From a virus, in the IMG/VR virus record IMGVR_UViG_3300025872_000040, positions 53,823 to 117,822 of that record: a stretch of DNA of 64,000 nucleotides, one strand, 5' to 3'. Below, one piece after another: positions 24,530 to 32,068 of this stretch (the stretch's first letter is position 1; every line of letters starts with the position of its first letter). Position numbers and translations under genes: made by a program. Under the pieces are notes generated by a model. It had not been told where the DNA came from, did not search any database, and saw only the letters and a program-made list of their open reading frames with translations.

Positions 24530-25207
24530 ATGATTATTAAAACCGGAAAGACAAACGAGAGAATCGACCTTACGCATACCATGTACCCATGTGTGGCCTA
24601 TATGGTTCGCGGTGAACTTCAGTCGTTCGAGCATAAGCACTCGACCGTCTACGGGTTTACGACTAAAGGTGCGAGGATATGCCTCACTGATGAGAGTCGT
24701 GACTTCGAAGAGATCGTACTTAAGAAGAATAGTTACTTCTGTATTCCAGTTCGTGGAAACGACGTGACTATCGAGAGCGACGAGTGCTTCGCTGTGTTTA
24801 AGCTAGGCTTCAATGGAATGGAGGCGTACGGTCGCCACCGGGACGAGCTAGGTCGTCTGTCTTACATCGACGGATGCTCTGACTCGCTTCTAGCGTTTCC
24901 ACCTCGTCTTGGAGACCCGTCACTCAACTACCTCTACTTTCCACCGGGCATCGACCAGTCGTTCCATACTCATCCGAGCATCCGAATCGGCTGTGTCATT
25001 CAGGGTTCTGGTAAGTCGAGTCTTCGTGACAAAGAGATCGACCTGGTTCCAGGAGTCATGTTTGCTCTTGAAGAGAAAGAGCTTCATCGGTTCAGAACTT
25101 CTGCCTCTGGAGATGTCATGAAGATCATAGCTTTCCATCCAGATGGAGACTGGGGTCCTACAGATGAAAACCACACTATGCTTAACAGGACTTATATAGC
25201 GAAGTAA
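24530..25207 (+). CDS. Cupin-domain protein
   Basis: A 225-residue protein with a C-terminal cupin: PPGIDQSFHTHPSIRIG, then G-SGKS, VPGVMFALEEKELHRF, with metal-ligand candidates His-x-His, a later Glu and a later His. The N-terminal half looks like a second, degenerate beta-barrel (YMVRGELQSFEHKHSTVYGFTT), so this may be a bicupin. Cupins bind small metabolites or act as metal enzymes. Lying four bases after the PP-loop genes, it probably belongs to the same pathway. Substrate unknown. Confidence 0.7.
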   Translation: MIIKTGKTNERIDLTHTMYPCVAYMVRGELQSFEHKHSTVYGFTTKGARICLTDESRDFEEIVLKKNSYFCIPVRGNDVTIESDECFAVFKLGFNGMEAYGRHRDELGRLSYIDGCSDSLLAFPPRLGDPSLNYLYFPPGIDQSFHTHPSIRIGCVIQGSGKSSLRDKEIDLVPGVMFALEEKELHRFRTSASGDVMKIIAFHPDGDWGPTDENHTMLNRTYIAK

Positions 25208-25398
25208 TGAGCATGTTTAAGGTATTGAACTACTTATACTATTCTAACATAAACATCAGTATCAACTTGAACCCGGTCTTCTGGAAGCTTCGGGCCTTCT
25301 ATGACCGTCCGAATGAGATAGATCCGGGATGTCACTTTTTCTGTTTACAAATATTGCCAATCCGTATATCATTGATTATAGACAATGGTGACTACTAA
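25207..25398 (+). CDS. Small conserved protein, 63 aa
   Basis: A 63-residue frame overlapping the cupin stop (TAATG). Pattern NPVFWKLRAFYDRPNEIDPGCHFFCLQILPI, ending in hydrophobic strands and a DNGDY tail. Similar short proteins with an RPNEIDPG-like core occur in other large phages. No function known. The hydrophobic end may be a membrane-contacting hairpin or beta sheet. Confidence 0.55.
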   Translation: MSMFKVLNYLYYSNINISINLNPVFWKLRAFYDRPNEIDPGCHFFCLQILPIRISLIIDNGDY

Positions 25399-25406
25399 GG
25401 TGATAT

Positions 25407-25943
25407 ATGAACATATTCTATGTAGACGAGGACCCGGTCAAGGCAGCTCAGGCCCTCGTCGATAAGCACGTCGTCAAGATGATTCTTGAGTCGGCTCAGC
25501 TTCTATCCACTGCTCACCGAGTTTTGGACGGAGTCGAGTCGACTGCTCTGTCTAAGACCGGTCGCAAGAAAAAAGTATGGGCCCTCGGTGACAGCCGAGA
25601 CTCTATCCTGTATCAAGCTACACACATCAACCATCCTTCAGCTGTATGGTGTCGCTACTCAGTCGAGAACTATCTCTGGCTGGTCGAGCACTTCTACGCT
25701 CTTCTTGACGAGTATACCTACCGCTACGGCAAGCGTCACAAGTGCTACGACTTAGCCTACACGCTTCAGTCGCCTCCGCACAACATGCGCCTGCACGAGG
25801 GTAGTCCCATGCCTTCAGCTATGGCTGACGAGTACAAGGTCGGATCAGACCCGTTGACAAATTATCGTAACTATTATAAGTTTGGTAAATCATCCATGCA
25901 TAAGTGGACCAAGCGACAACCTCCGGAGTGGATTGCAGCATGA
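25407..25943 (+). CDS. Conserved T4-like phage protein (possible DNA-repair/glycosylase-like)
   Basis: A 178-residue protein beginning FYVDEDPVKAAQALVDKHVVKMILESAQLLSTAHR. This N-terminus is strongly conserved in many T4-like phages. Other features are HINHPSAVWCR near residue 73 and KYKFGK-type basic residues at the end (NYYKFGKSSMHKW). Some relatives are labelled pyrimidine-dimer glycosylase-like, but I see no convincing DenV motif, so the function is left open. The zinc-binding gene overlaps its stop by ATGA. Confidence 0.65.
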   Translation: MNIFYVDEDPVKAAQALVDKHVVKMILESAQLLSTAHRVLDGVESTALSKTGRKKKVWALGDSRDSILYQATHINHPSAVWCRYSVENYLWLVEHFYALLDEYTYRYGKRHKCYDLAYTLQSPPHNMRLHEGSPMPSAMADEYKVGSDPLTNYRNYYKFGKSSMHKWTKRQPPEWIAA

Positions 25944-26176
25944 AGAAGAGCAAGGACTATCTCGAGGGGTTCTATGACGGGTTTATGGCTGCACGCGTAA
26001 GCGGAGTTGTAACTCCTCAGCCGCCTACAGTAGACACTAAATGCCACGTATGTGGAATGGACTTTGCCAATAAGGTCTGGGGATATGTCTGTAATCATAA
26101 TCAATGTCCAAGCAAGATGTCTTGGGCTGCTCGAGCAGCAACAGCAACTATGATGGGAAATAATAATGAGTCGTGA
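25940..26176 (+). CDS. Small zinc-binding protein
   Basis: A 78-residue protein from the ATG that overlaps the upstream stop (ATGA), preferred over an upstream in-frame ATG at 25904. A four-cysteine knuckle (C-H-V-C near residue 36 and C-N-H-N-Q-C near 51) suggests one zinc site. The N-terminal DYLEGFYDGFMAARVSG helix is common to small phage proteins. Role unknown. Confidence 0.6.
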   Translation: MKKSKDYLEGFYDGFMAARVSGVVTPQPPTVDTKCHVCGMDFANKVWGYVCNHNQCPSKMSWAARAATATMMGNNNES

Positions 26177-26570
26177 CTGGGTAAAAGATATTTGGAGAAT
26201 GCACAAACACTACGGCGTACATCCCGTAGTCGAGAGCATGGACGCAGACACTCTCAAGAAGTTTCTTGAGTTTCGCGTTAACTTCCTTCAGGAAGAGCTG
26301 GACGAGCTAAAGGCTAACAAGGATAACCCTGAAGAGATCGTCGACGCCCTCATCGACCTATGCGTCGTAGCCATCGGTACCCTCGACGGCTTTGCAGTTG
26401 ACTCACACGCGGCTTGGGACGCAGTTCTCGAGGCTAACATGAACAAGACTCCGGGCGTGAAGGCCACCCGTCCTAACCCCCTCGGTCTTCCAGACCTCAT
26501 CAAGCCTGAAGGCTGGACAGCACCTAGCCACGCCGGCAATCACGGACTCTTAACTAAGATGGTTGAATAA
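26166..26570 (+). CDS. MazG-like nucleotide pyrophosphohydrolase
   Basis: A 134-residue helical protein with the all-alpha NTP pyrophosphatase pattern: QEELDELKAN with an acidic metal motif E-E-x-x-E, then EEIVDALIDLCVVAIGTLDGF carrying the second D-x-x-D. Such enzymes hydrolyse non-standard or excess (d)NTPs. It heads a run of nucleotide and DNA modification genes and overlaps the zinc-binding gene, fitting clean-up of unwanted dCTP or signalling nucleotides. Confidence 0.8.
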   Translation: MSRDWVKDIWRMHKHYGVHPVVESMDADTLKKFLEFRVNFLQEELDELKANKDNPEEIVDALIDLCVVAIGTLDGFAVDSHAAWDAVLEANMNKTPGVKATRPNPLGLPDLIKPEGWTAPSHAGNHGLLTKMVE

Positions 26571-26582
26571 GGAGAGAAAACC

Positions 26583-27158
26583 ATGTTAGACTTCAGCGGT
26601 GAAGTCATTGCAACTTTGTCAAGCTTAAATAAAGTTGTCGATATGAGAGAGCATAAGGCCGACCTAGACATGATGGTCGCGACTAACTGGAAGCGCGAGA
26701 TGCTACGTAAAGGCCCCAGGTCTTACGACGTAGTTAAAAGAAATACGGCTACCGGTCTAGGTGCCGAGATTGCAGTTCAATCAACTGGCTTCTTCAAGCA
26801 ATCTTCACCTATCACCGAAGACGCCAAAGATCTCACTTTCGCTCAGAGAAAGACCGACGTGATTTGCGAGGGTAAGAACGGCGAGGTTAAGACTATGAAT
26901 GCTAAGTACCCTTACTGGTACATTAGCAACGGTCAAGTCGAGTCAGTCAACTACTCAACTCGCTTCAACCAGTTCTTTCTGATCGTGGCCTACGAGGAGG
27001 TCCAACCGCTGAAGTACCGCTATCGCCCGCGTTATCTAGTTGACAGCAATAAGCTTTCAGGATATATTGTAAAGAATAACACTGGGTACAGCCCGTATCG
27101 CTTTGACCACGTGCGGGCCATCAAGAACGGCGACTGCATCGACCTATGGAGCAACTAA
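26583..27158 (+). CDS. Candidate PD-(D/E)XK-type nuclease
   Basis: A 191-residue protein. Around residues 60-110 it has LGAEIAVQ, then KTDVICEGKNGEVKTMN: a helix Glu, an Asp and E-V-K in the spacing of PD-(D/E)XK nucleases (D-x(n)-E-x-K). The rest (YPYWYISNGQVESVNYSTRFNQF) is aromatic. It lies just before DNA-modification genes, where a nuclease that spares modified phage DNA but cuts host DNA would fit. The nuclease call is from motif reading alone. Confidence 0.5.
   Translation: MLDFSGEVIATLSSLNKVVDMREHKADLDMMVATNWKREMLRKGPRSYDVVKRNTATGLGAEIAVQSTGFFKQSSPITEDAKDLTFAQRKTDVICEGKNGEVKTMNAKYPYWYISNGQVESVNYSTRFNQFFLIVAYEEVQPLKYRYRPRYLVDSNKLSGYIVKNNTGYSPYRFDHVRAIKNGDCIDLWSN
27040..27068 (+). promoter_or_regulatory. 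Intragenic promoter before modification genes
   Basis: TTGACA, 17 bases, TATATT near the end of the candidate nuclease gene, about 80 bases before the Nmad1-like gene. Placed to drive the cytosine-modification genes. Confidence 0.55.
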
Positions 27159-27625
27159 TGTTTACAATTCAACCGAATCATGAACGCGAGTCTGTCAAGG
27201 TACTCCGCGAGTGCATCGACCTGCAGCTCAAGAAGTCTCAAGACTACCAGAACCCGAACTCTAACGTAGTTCAGGCCATGCACTATCGTCGCGGCATCGA
27301 CTCGATCCATGACATCCTTCAAGGCAAGCTCTATCGAGCCCAGTCACTAATCGAGTCTGGTCGTGCTGACTCTGCTAACTTCGAGTCCCTTGAAGATACC
27401 TACAAGGATCTTATCAACTACGCCTCGTTCGCAGTCGCGTGGCTTCGCTACGGCGTTCCCGGCCAAGACAAAGAGCGCGACATCTTCAATCGAAAGAAGT
27501 CGACCTACAGCATCAATAGTCAGATCACTGACTCTGTAACTCAGTCTGGTACTTATCGCCCTGCTGACAATACGGTTAAGTTCAATCATGAGACCGGGGC
27601 TTATACCATCAACATGGGCTCGTAA
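27146..27625 (+). CDS. Nucleotide-modification-associated domain protein (Nmad1/DUF1599-like)
   Basis: A 159-residue protein. Residues ~25-110 are helical with the pattern KSQDYQNP-N, YRRGIDSIHDILQGKLYRAQSLIESG, EDTYKDLINYASFAVAWL, which resembles the DUF1599/Nmad1 family found beside DNA-base modification enzymes in phages. A second start, ATG at 27158, would shorten it by four residues. The position right before the dCMP-hydroxymethylase-type gene supports the call. Family assignment is from memory of the pattern. Confidence 0.6.
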   Translation: MEQLMFTIQPNHERESVKVLRECIDLQLKKSQDYQNPNSNVVQAMHYRRGIDSIHDILQGKLYRAQSLIESGRADSANFESLEDTYKDLINYASFAVAWLRYGVPGQDKERDIFNRKKSTYSINSQITDSVTQSGTYRPADNTVKFNHETGAYTINMGS

Positions 27626-27627
27626 GT

Positions 27628-28323
27628 ATGACCCTTTCCATTCAGCGCATCCGTTCTATCTTCCGGTTCATGCACGAGTCAGAAGACTACGTTATTGATA
27701 AGACTGGCGCTAAGATGATCGAGATCGTCAACGCTAGTTTCATCGCTGATGAAACTTCTATCTTTGGCACTGTCAATGAGAACTACGTCCAGCGAGAGCT
27801 CGAGTGGTACCGATCTCTCTCGCGTAACGTCAATGACATTCCCGGTGGTCCTCCTACTATCTGGAAAGAGGTAGCTGACAGTCGCGGCTTCATCAACTCT
27901 AACTACGGTTGGTGTATCTGGTCTGATGCTAATGGTCGTCAGTACAATCGGGTTCTAGAAGAGCTTCGAAAGAACCCGTACTCACGGCGAGCGGTGATGA
28001 TCTACACGCGTCCTAGCATGTGGAACGACTACAATAAGGACGGAATGTCCGACTTTATGTGCACCAACGCGGTTCAGTATCTCATCCGCAATGGTAAGCT
28101 CAATGCCGTCGTTCAGATGCGATCTAACGATGCTGTCTTTGGCTACAAGAATGACTATGCCTGGCAACAGTACGTGCTCTCTCATCTAGCTAGAGAGCTT
28201 GACGTCGAGCCCGGAACTATCTATTGGAACGCAGGGAGCTTGCACGTATATGAGCGACACTTCAAGCTGGTCGTGGACTCAGAAGTATCTAAATCTAGCG
28301 AAGCACATTTCCAGCTGGTCTAA
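27628..28323 (+). CDS. Thymidylate-synthase-fold enzyme, probably dCMP hydroxymethylase
   Basis: A 231-residue member of the thymidylate synthase family. Catalytic Cys145 (SDFMCTNAVQYL), phosphate-binding Arg-Ser at 165-166 (QMRSND), and the C-terminal NAGSLHVYERHF block (TS: GDxHxYxNH). Asp176 (KNDYAW) lies 31 residues after the Cys. This is the spacing of C146-N177 in E. coli TS and C148-D179 in T4 gp42. Asn there selects dUMP and Asp selects dCMP, so this is probably a dCMP hydroxymethylase making 5-hydroxymethyl-dCMP with folate. T4 gp42 is 246 aa. Overlaps the deaminase gene by 74 bases. Confidence 0.8.
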   Translation: MTLSIQRIRSIFRFMHESEDYVIDKTGAKMIEIVNASFIADETSIFGTVNENYVQRELEWYRSLSRNVNDIPGGPPTIWKEVADSRGFINSNYGWCIWSDANGRQYNRVLEELRKNPYSRRAVMIYTRPSMWNDYNKDGMSDFMCTNAVQYLIRNGKLNAVVQMRSNDAVFGYKNDYAWQQYVLSHLARELDVEPGTIYWNAGSLHVYERHFKLVVDSEVSKSSEAHFQLV

Positions 28324-28792
28324 GGATCCAAGCTCAAAGATAGGAGCAGTGGCTGTGGGTAACCATGGCCAGATCCTGTCTCAAGGTTACAATGGGTTTC
28401 CTCGCGGCATCGAGGACTCGTCCGACCGTCTCTACAATCGAGAGAAGAAGTATAAGTATGTGGTTCATGCAGAGATGAACTGCATATATAATGCCACGCT
28501 GAATGGAATAAGTCTAAATAACGCTGACCTCTACGTTCATGGACTTCCGGTTTGCTCAGATTGTGCCAAAGGAGTCATTCAGGTCGGTGTGAAGCGTGTG
28601 TTTATCTGTCAGCCCACTGTGATAGCACCGAGCTGGCACGAGTCTTACATGCACACCGAGTCGATGTTCGTAGAGGCCGGCGTTGAGGCAGTTTGTTATG
28701 ACAATGAAGGCAATGTTCTCCATGACACGAAGCGAAAAGCGCGTACTGATAGTGGGAATCAACCCATCTGGCTCGGACCCTACCCGAGTTAG
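28250..28792 (+). CDS. cd: dCMP deaminase
   Basis: A 180-residue zinc deaminase; the start at 28250 (MSDTSSWSW) is chosen for AGGGAG 13 bases upstream and the match to family N-termini, leaving a 74-base overlap with the preceding gene. Zinc and proton-shuttle motif HAEMN plus CSDC. The KIGAVAVGNHGQILSQGYNGFPRG block is typical. It converts dCMP to dUMP for dTTP synthesis. Beside a dCMP hydroxymethylase it would help remove ordinary dCMP. Confidence 0.9.
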   Translation: MSDTSSWSWTQKYLNLAKHISSWSKDPSSKIGAVAVGNHGQILSQGYNGFPRGIEDSSDRLYNREKKYKYVVHAEMNCIYNATLNGISLNNADLYVHGLPVCSDCAKGVIQVGVKRVFICQPTVIAPSWHESYMHTESMFVEAGVEAVCYDNEGNVLHDTKRKARTDSGNQPIWLGPYPS

Positions 28793-29096
28793 CCAGTCCA
28801 TCAAGAGACTCTGTAAGTGGACTGAGTCTCTCGGCTTAACTTTCTTCTCTTTCGTAAACTGTATCTCGCGACCAGGACCCTACCGAGAGTCCGACGTCGA
28901 CTACGAGATGCTGCAAGAGTGTGTGAAAGGCTATAAGAAAGTAATAGCTCTTGGAAACTTTCCGTCGATGGCTCTCTCGAAGATCGAAGTCGAGCACTTC
29001 ATGCTGCCTCATCCGTCTGGGCTAAATAGAAAGTTAAATGACAAGTCTTACGAGACAAAGATTCTGGAGGAGTGCCGTGAGTACATCGAGGCTTAA
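28722..29096 (+). CDS. Uracil-DNA-glycosylase-superfamily-like protein
   Basis: A ~124-residue protein from ATG 28722 (alternatives 28698, 28704, 28713; AAGG lies upstream). Two motifs match the UDG superfamily: GINPSGSDP near the N-terminus (motif A of TDG/Mug type is GINPG) and HPSGLNRKLND near residue 95 (motif B, NPSGLN/HPSPLS). It is shorter than most UDGs. It could remove uracil or another base analogue, or be a binding remnant. The neighbourhood of pyrimidine-modifying genes supports a base-excision role. Reads into the epimerase gene by 20 bases. Confidence 0.6.
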   Translation: MTRSEKRVLIVGINPSGSDPTRVSQSIKRLCKWTESLGLTFFSFVNCISRPGPYRESDVDYEMLQECVKGYKKVIALGNFPSMALSKIEVEHFMLPHPSGLNRKLNDKSYETKILEECREYIEA

Positions 29097-29976
29097 AGTT
29101 CTAATCACTGGCGTGCAAGGTTACATTGGTTCGACTCTCGCTCGTGAGATTCATCTTAATCACAAAGACAATATATGTGTGCATGGAACTGACCTAGTCG
29201 AGTCGGTTAACCAGAGTCAACAGTATGTTGAGAAGTACTTCAAGGCTGATGTCAGAAATGACTGGTCTCTTACTATGGCCAGTCTGCCGGAGTATGACTG
29301 CGTGGTGCACTTGGCTGGACTCATCTCAGTCGCCGAGTCAACGAATAAACCGACCGAGTATACTTTAACAAACGTCAATGGCACAATCAACGTGCTCGAG
29401 TGGTTCAACCCTAGAAACTTTATCTTTGCCTCAACGGCCGGAGCGTTTGATCCTATCAATCCATATGCCCAAACAAAGATCTTAGCTGAGAGCATCATTC
29501 GTCAGTATGCTCATGAGTACACCATCTTTCGCTTCTTTAACGTTGCTGGATCTGACGGTGTAAATCGACAGATTGGTGACTCGACTCATCTAGTTCGCAT
29601 CGCCGCCGAGACCGCCGCCGGAAAGTGGAACAGTATGGACCTCTATGGTACTGACTATGATACTTCGGACGGAACATGTATCCGCGACTACATTCACGTA
29701 TCAGATCTAGTTGACAGTATTGTTAAAGCAATTTACAATCCAAAGAATACTAAATATGAGTGTCTCGGTAACGGTAAAGGGTACACCAATCGAGAAGTCA
29801 TAAACATGATGAAGAAAGTAAGTGGTCAGGACTTTGAGGTGGTAGAACGTGGACGACGAACCGGTGATCCGGCGTTTCTAGCTCTAAGACCAAATGAGGT
29901 CAGTTCTCTTGTAGAGAGCAAATATACACTAGAAGACATGTGCAGAAGCGCTTATCTTATTGCGGAGTCAGAATGA
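29077..29976 (+). CDS. UDP-sugar 4-epimerase (GalE-like)
   Basis: A 299-residue short-chain dehydrogenase/reductase. The GTG start at 29077 has a strong GGAGG six bases before it; upstream in-frame codons are out-of-frame readings of the neighbour. Rossmann motif ITGVQGYIGS, catalytic NPYAQTK (YxxxK), RFFNVAG, and the GalE signature YGTDYDTSDGTCIRDYIHVSDL. Probably interconverts UDP-glucose and UDP-galactose (or UDP-xylose and UDP-arabinose). The nearby UDP-galactopyranose mutase suggests its product feeds a furanose donor. Confidence 0.88.
   Translation: MSTSRLKVLITGVQGYIGSTLAREIHLNHKDNICVHGTDLVESVNQSQQYVEKYFKADVRNDWSLTMASLPEYDCVVHLAGLISVAESTNKPTEYTLTNVNGTINVLEWFNPRNFIFASTAGAFDPINPYAQTKILAESIIRQYAHEYTIFRFFNVAGSDGVNRQIGDSTHLVRIAAETAAGKWNSMDLYGTDYDTSDGTCIRDYIHVSDLVDSIVKAIYNPKNTKYECLGNGKGYTNREVINMMKKVSGQDFEVVERGRRTGDPAFLALRPNEVSSLVESKYTLEDMCRSAYLIAESE
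29711..29739 (+). promoter_or_regulatory. Intragenic promoter in epimerase gene
   Basis: TTGACA, 17 bases, TACAAT, about 235 bases before the glycosyltransferase-like gene. Confidence 0.4.
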
Positions 29977-31073
29977 AAAAGATCCTTATAACTGGAATGA
30001 ACGCTGCTCAGTGCAAGAAAGATTACTTCTTGCAGCAGGAACTTCAGGTAGTTCCGTCTCACTACGCTCTTATCCGAGTGCTGGAAGATATGGGATACCA
30101 AGTCGAGCAACGACCTATCTTACTTGGCGAGGATCTCTCTGGATACGACGAGGTCATCGTTTACATGCACAGCATCCAAGCTTTTTGTCAGCGTCTCTTC
30201 GGCGGTCTATATGCCATGGGCGCGCGACAAGACTGTATCTTAGCCTTTGACGACTGGCAGGTAGACCAGATCTATACCAGCTTTAGAAACTACATGGACG
30301 ACCTTCGTGACGATCCTCAGAAGGCGTATCGCGAGTATCTGCTCGAGCTCTATCAGGGCAAGGAGTCTCTTGAAGACATCAAGAAGTACCACGACGTGTA
30401 CGTTCAAGGTTGTGAGCTAGTCCTTCGCAAAAACAGTCGTCTGCTCGTGTCGGCTTTCGCCGGAGGAGACCTGTCGCTTCTGAAGCTACAGTGGAACGAG
30501 AACAAGGTGTTCCAGTTCAACCCTAACCCGTACCATCTCAACCGTCGACCGGACAACAATTACGGCGAGCCTGGATCTATTCTTTCTTTTGCCGGCAACA
30601 ACGACGTCAACCCTGCCTCTAAGCTGAGAGTCTGGAACTTCGCGTCGCTCGTTCAGAAGAAGACTCAGAAGTGGCTCAAGCAGCAGAACATCAACAAGTG
30701 GGACATCAACTTCTACGGCGCTCGGCGCGGCGAGGAAGTAAAGCAGCAGCGTCTCACCGAGTCTGAGATGTGCCGAGTCTATAACTCTCAGTGGGGCTGC
30801 TTGATGCCGGGCTACTTTCACTCTGGGTCCGGTTGGTGGCGAGCTCGGCCTCTTCAGGTAGCCGACGCCGGATCTATCCTCGTGTGCGACGATCGTGAGG
30901 GTTCAGTCTACGGCGAGGCCTACACCGGTCTTACTGCCGACAAGGTGGAAGGCATGACGCTGGAGGATCTTATCAAGACCGCGCGCTATCAGAAAGAGTG
31001 CTTGTACGAGAAGCACCCTCTGACTAAGGCAGTCACCAAGATGGAGATTAGTGCCATCCTGGAGTCTAAGTGA
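29973..31073 (+). CDS. GT-B-like glycosyltransferase, candidate DNA glycosyltransferase
   Basis: A 366-residue protein from the ATG overlapping the epimerase stop. Its layout resembles T4 beta-glucosyltransferase (351 aa): N-terminal MKKILITGMNAA strand-loop, IRVLEDMGYQV, a DEVIVYMHS strand, and in the C-terminal half INFYGARRGEE, then SGSGWWRARPLQVADAGSILVCDD, followed by an acidic segment and a final helix. T4 BGT has a similar late TLRVWE-MASDAVMLIDE segment. I infer a sugar-nucleotide transferase, possibly onto hydroxymethylcytosine. Similarity is by eye and weak. Confidence 0.55.
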   Translation: MKKILITGMNAAQCKKDYFLQQELQVVPSHYALIRVLEDMGYQVEQRPILLGEDLSGYDEVIVYMHSIQAFCQRLFGGLYAMGARQDCILAFDDWQVDQIYTSFRNYMDDLRDDPQKAYREYLLELYQGKESLEDIKKYHDVYVQGCELVLRKNSRLLVSAFAGGDLSLLKLQWNENKVFQFNPNPYHLNRRPDNNYGEPGSILSFAGNNDVNPASKLRVWNFASLVQKKTQKWLKQQNINKWDINFYGARRGEEVKQQRLTESEMCRVYNSQWGCLMPGYFHSGSGWWRARPLQVADAGSILVCDDREGSVYGEAYTGLTADKVEGMTLEDLIKTARYQKECLYEKHPLTKAVTKMEISAILESK

Positions 31074-32068
31074 TGGCTAAGTATCTCGTAGTTGGAGCTG
31101 GTCTCTCGGGTGCTACCATCGCCCGAGAGCTTGCTGATGCCGGTCACACGGTAATAGTGATAGACTCTCGAACTCATATCGCCGGTAACGCGTACGATGA
31201 GACCAACGAGTACGGTATTAGGGTACACAAGTACGGACCCCATCTATTTCATACTAACAACGAGAAAGTATTTGAGTATCTTAGTCGCTTTACAGAGTGG
31301 GTCGAGTATGACCACCGCGTAAAGGCTCTTCTTGAAGACGGACGCTACGTAACTTTTCCTCCTAACAAAGAGACCAAGGAGATCGTTGGAGCAGAAAACG
31401 TAGTAGATACCTTCTATCGGCCGTACACCAAGAAGATGTGGGGAAAGGAGCTTGAGGAAGTCGCTCCAAAGATATTAGACCGCGTTCCCGGTCGCGACGA
31501 CATGGAGGACAGATACTTTCCTAATGACAAGTACTGCTTCATGCCCGTAGAAGGGTACACTAAGATGGTCGAAAACATGCTAGATCATCAAAACATTAGA
31601 GTCTGGCTAGCATACCCATTTAAGAAGCACATGGAAGACTCGTATGATCACGTGTTCAACAGCATGGCGATCGACGAGTACTACGGCTATCAGTTTGGTG
31701 AGCTCGAGTATCGATCAATCAAGTTTCACACTACGACTGCACCTATTCCTAAAGCTCTTCCAGCTACTACAGTCAACTTTACTAACGACGGTCCACTTAC
31801 GCGAGTGACCGAATGGAAGAACCTGCCGCGTCACGGAAACAACCCGTACTTCACGACTCTTACTGCGGAAGAACCGTGCGACTATAAAGATAACAACTAC
31901 GAGCGATACTATCCTATCTCTGATGATATAAATAAGGACAGGTACGCCAAGTACGCATCTATCAAGAACGATAAAGTTACGTTCATCGGCCGCTGCGGGC
32001 AGTACGTCTACATTGATATGCACCAGGCGGTCAACTCCGCCCTTAGAATCGCGATGGATTACAAGTGA
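31073..32068 (+). CDS. glf: UDP-galactopyranose mutase
   Basis: A 331-residue FAD enzyme. N-terminal dinucleotide motif GAGLSGATIAREL, then HIAGNAYDE, KYGPHLFHTNN, YTKKMWGKE, and C-terminal FIGRCGQYVYIDM: all diagnostic of Glf. Converts UDP-galactopyranose to UDP-galactofuranose (some relatives also act on UDP-arabinopyranose). Shorter than bacterial Glf (~370 aa) but the motifs are complete. Start at ATG 31073 (TGATG overlap). A Glf inside a phage DNA-modification block is unusual and suggests a furanosyl donor. Confidence 0.93.
   Translation: MAKYLVVGAGLSGATIARELADAGHTVIVIDSRTHIAGNAYDETNEYGIRVHKYGPHLFHTNNEKVFEYLSRFTEWVEYDHRVKALLEDGRYVTFPPNKETKEIVGAENVVDTFYRPYTKKMWGKELEEVAPKILDRVPGRDDMEDRYFPNDKYCFMPVEGYTKMVENMLDHQNIRVWLAYPFKKHMEDSYDHVFNSMAIDEYYGYQFGELEYRSIKFHTTTAPIPKALPATTVNFTNDGPLTRVTEWKNLPRHGNNPYFTTLTAEEPCDYKDNNYERYYPISDDINKDRYAKYASIKNDKVTFIGRCGQYVYIDMHQAVNSALRIAMDYK

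Noticed and set aside
25854-25880. Promoter TTGACA...TATAAG before the small zinc-binding gene
   Set aside because: The spacer to the best -10 is only 15 bases, unlike the 16-17 of the others.
25407-25943. Firm call of pyrimidine-dimer glycosylase (DenV)
   Set aside because: The protein is a conserved phage family, but DenV catalytic residues could not be located, so the function is left open.
31927-31934. TATAAATA late box inside the Glf gene
   Set aside because: Falls in a GAT-ATA-AAT-AAG codon run, far from a structural gene; likely chance. The box at 36692 inside gp62 was dropped likewise.
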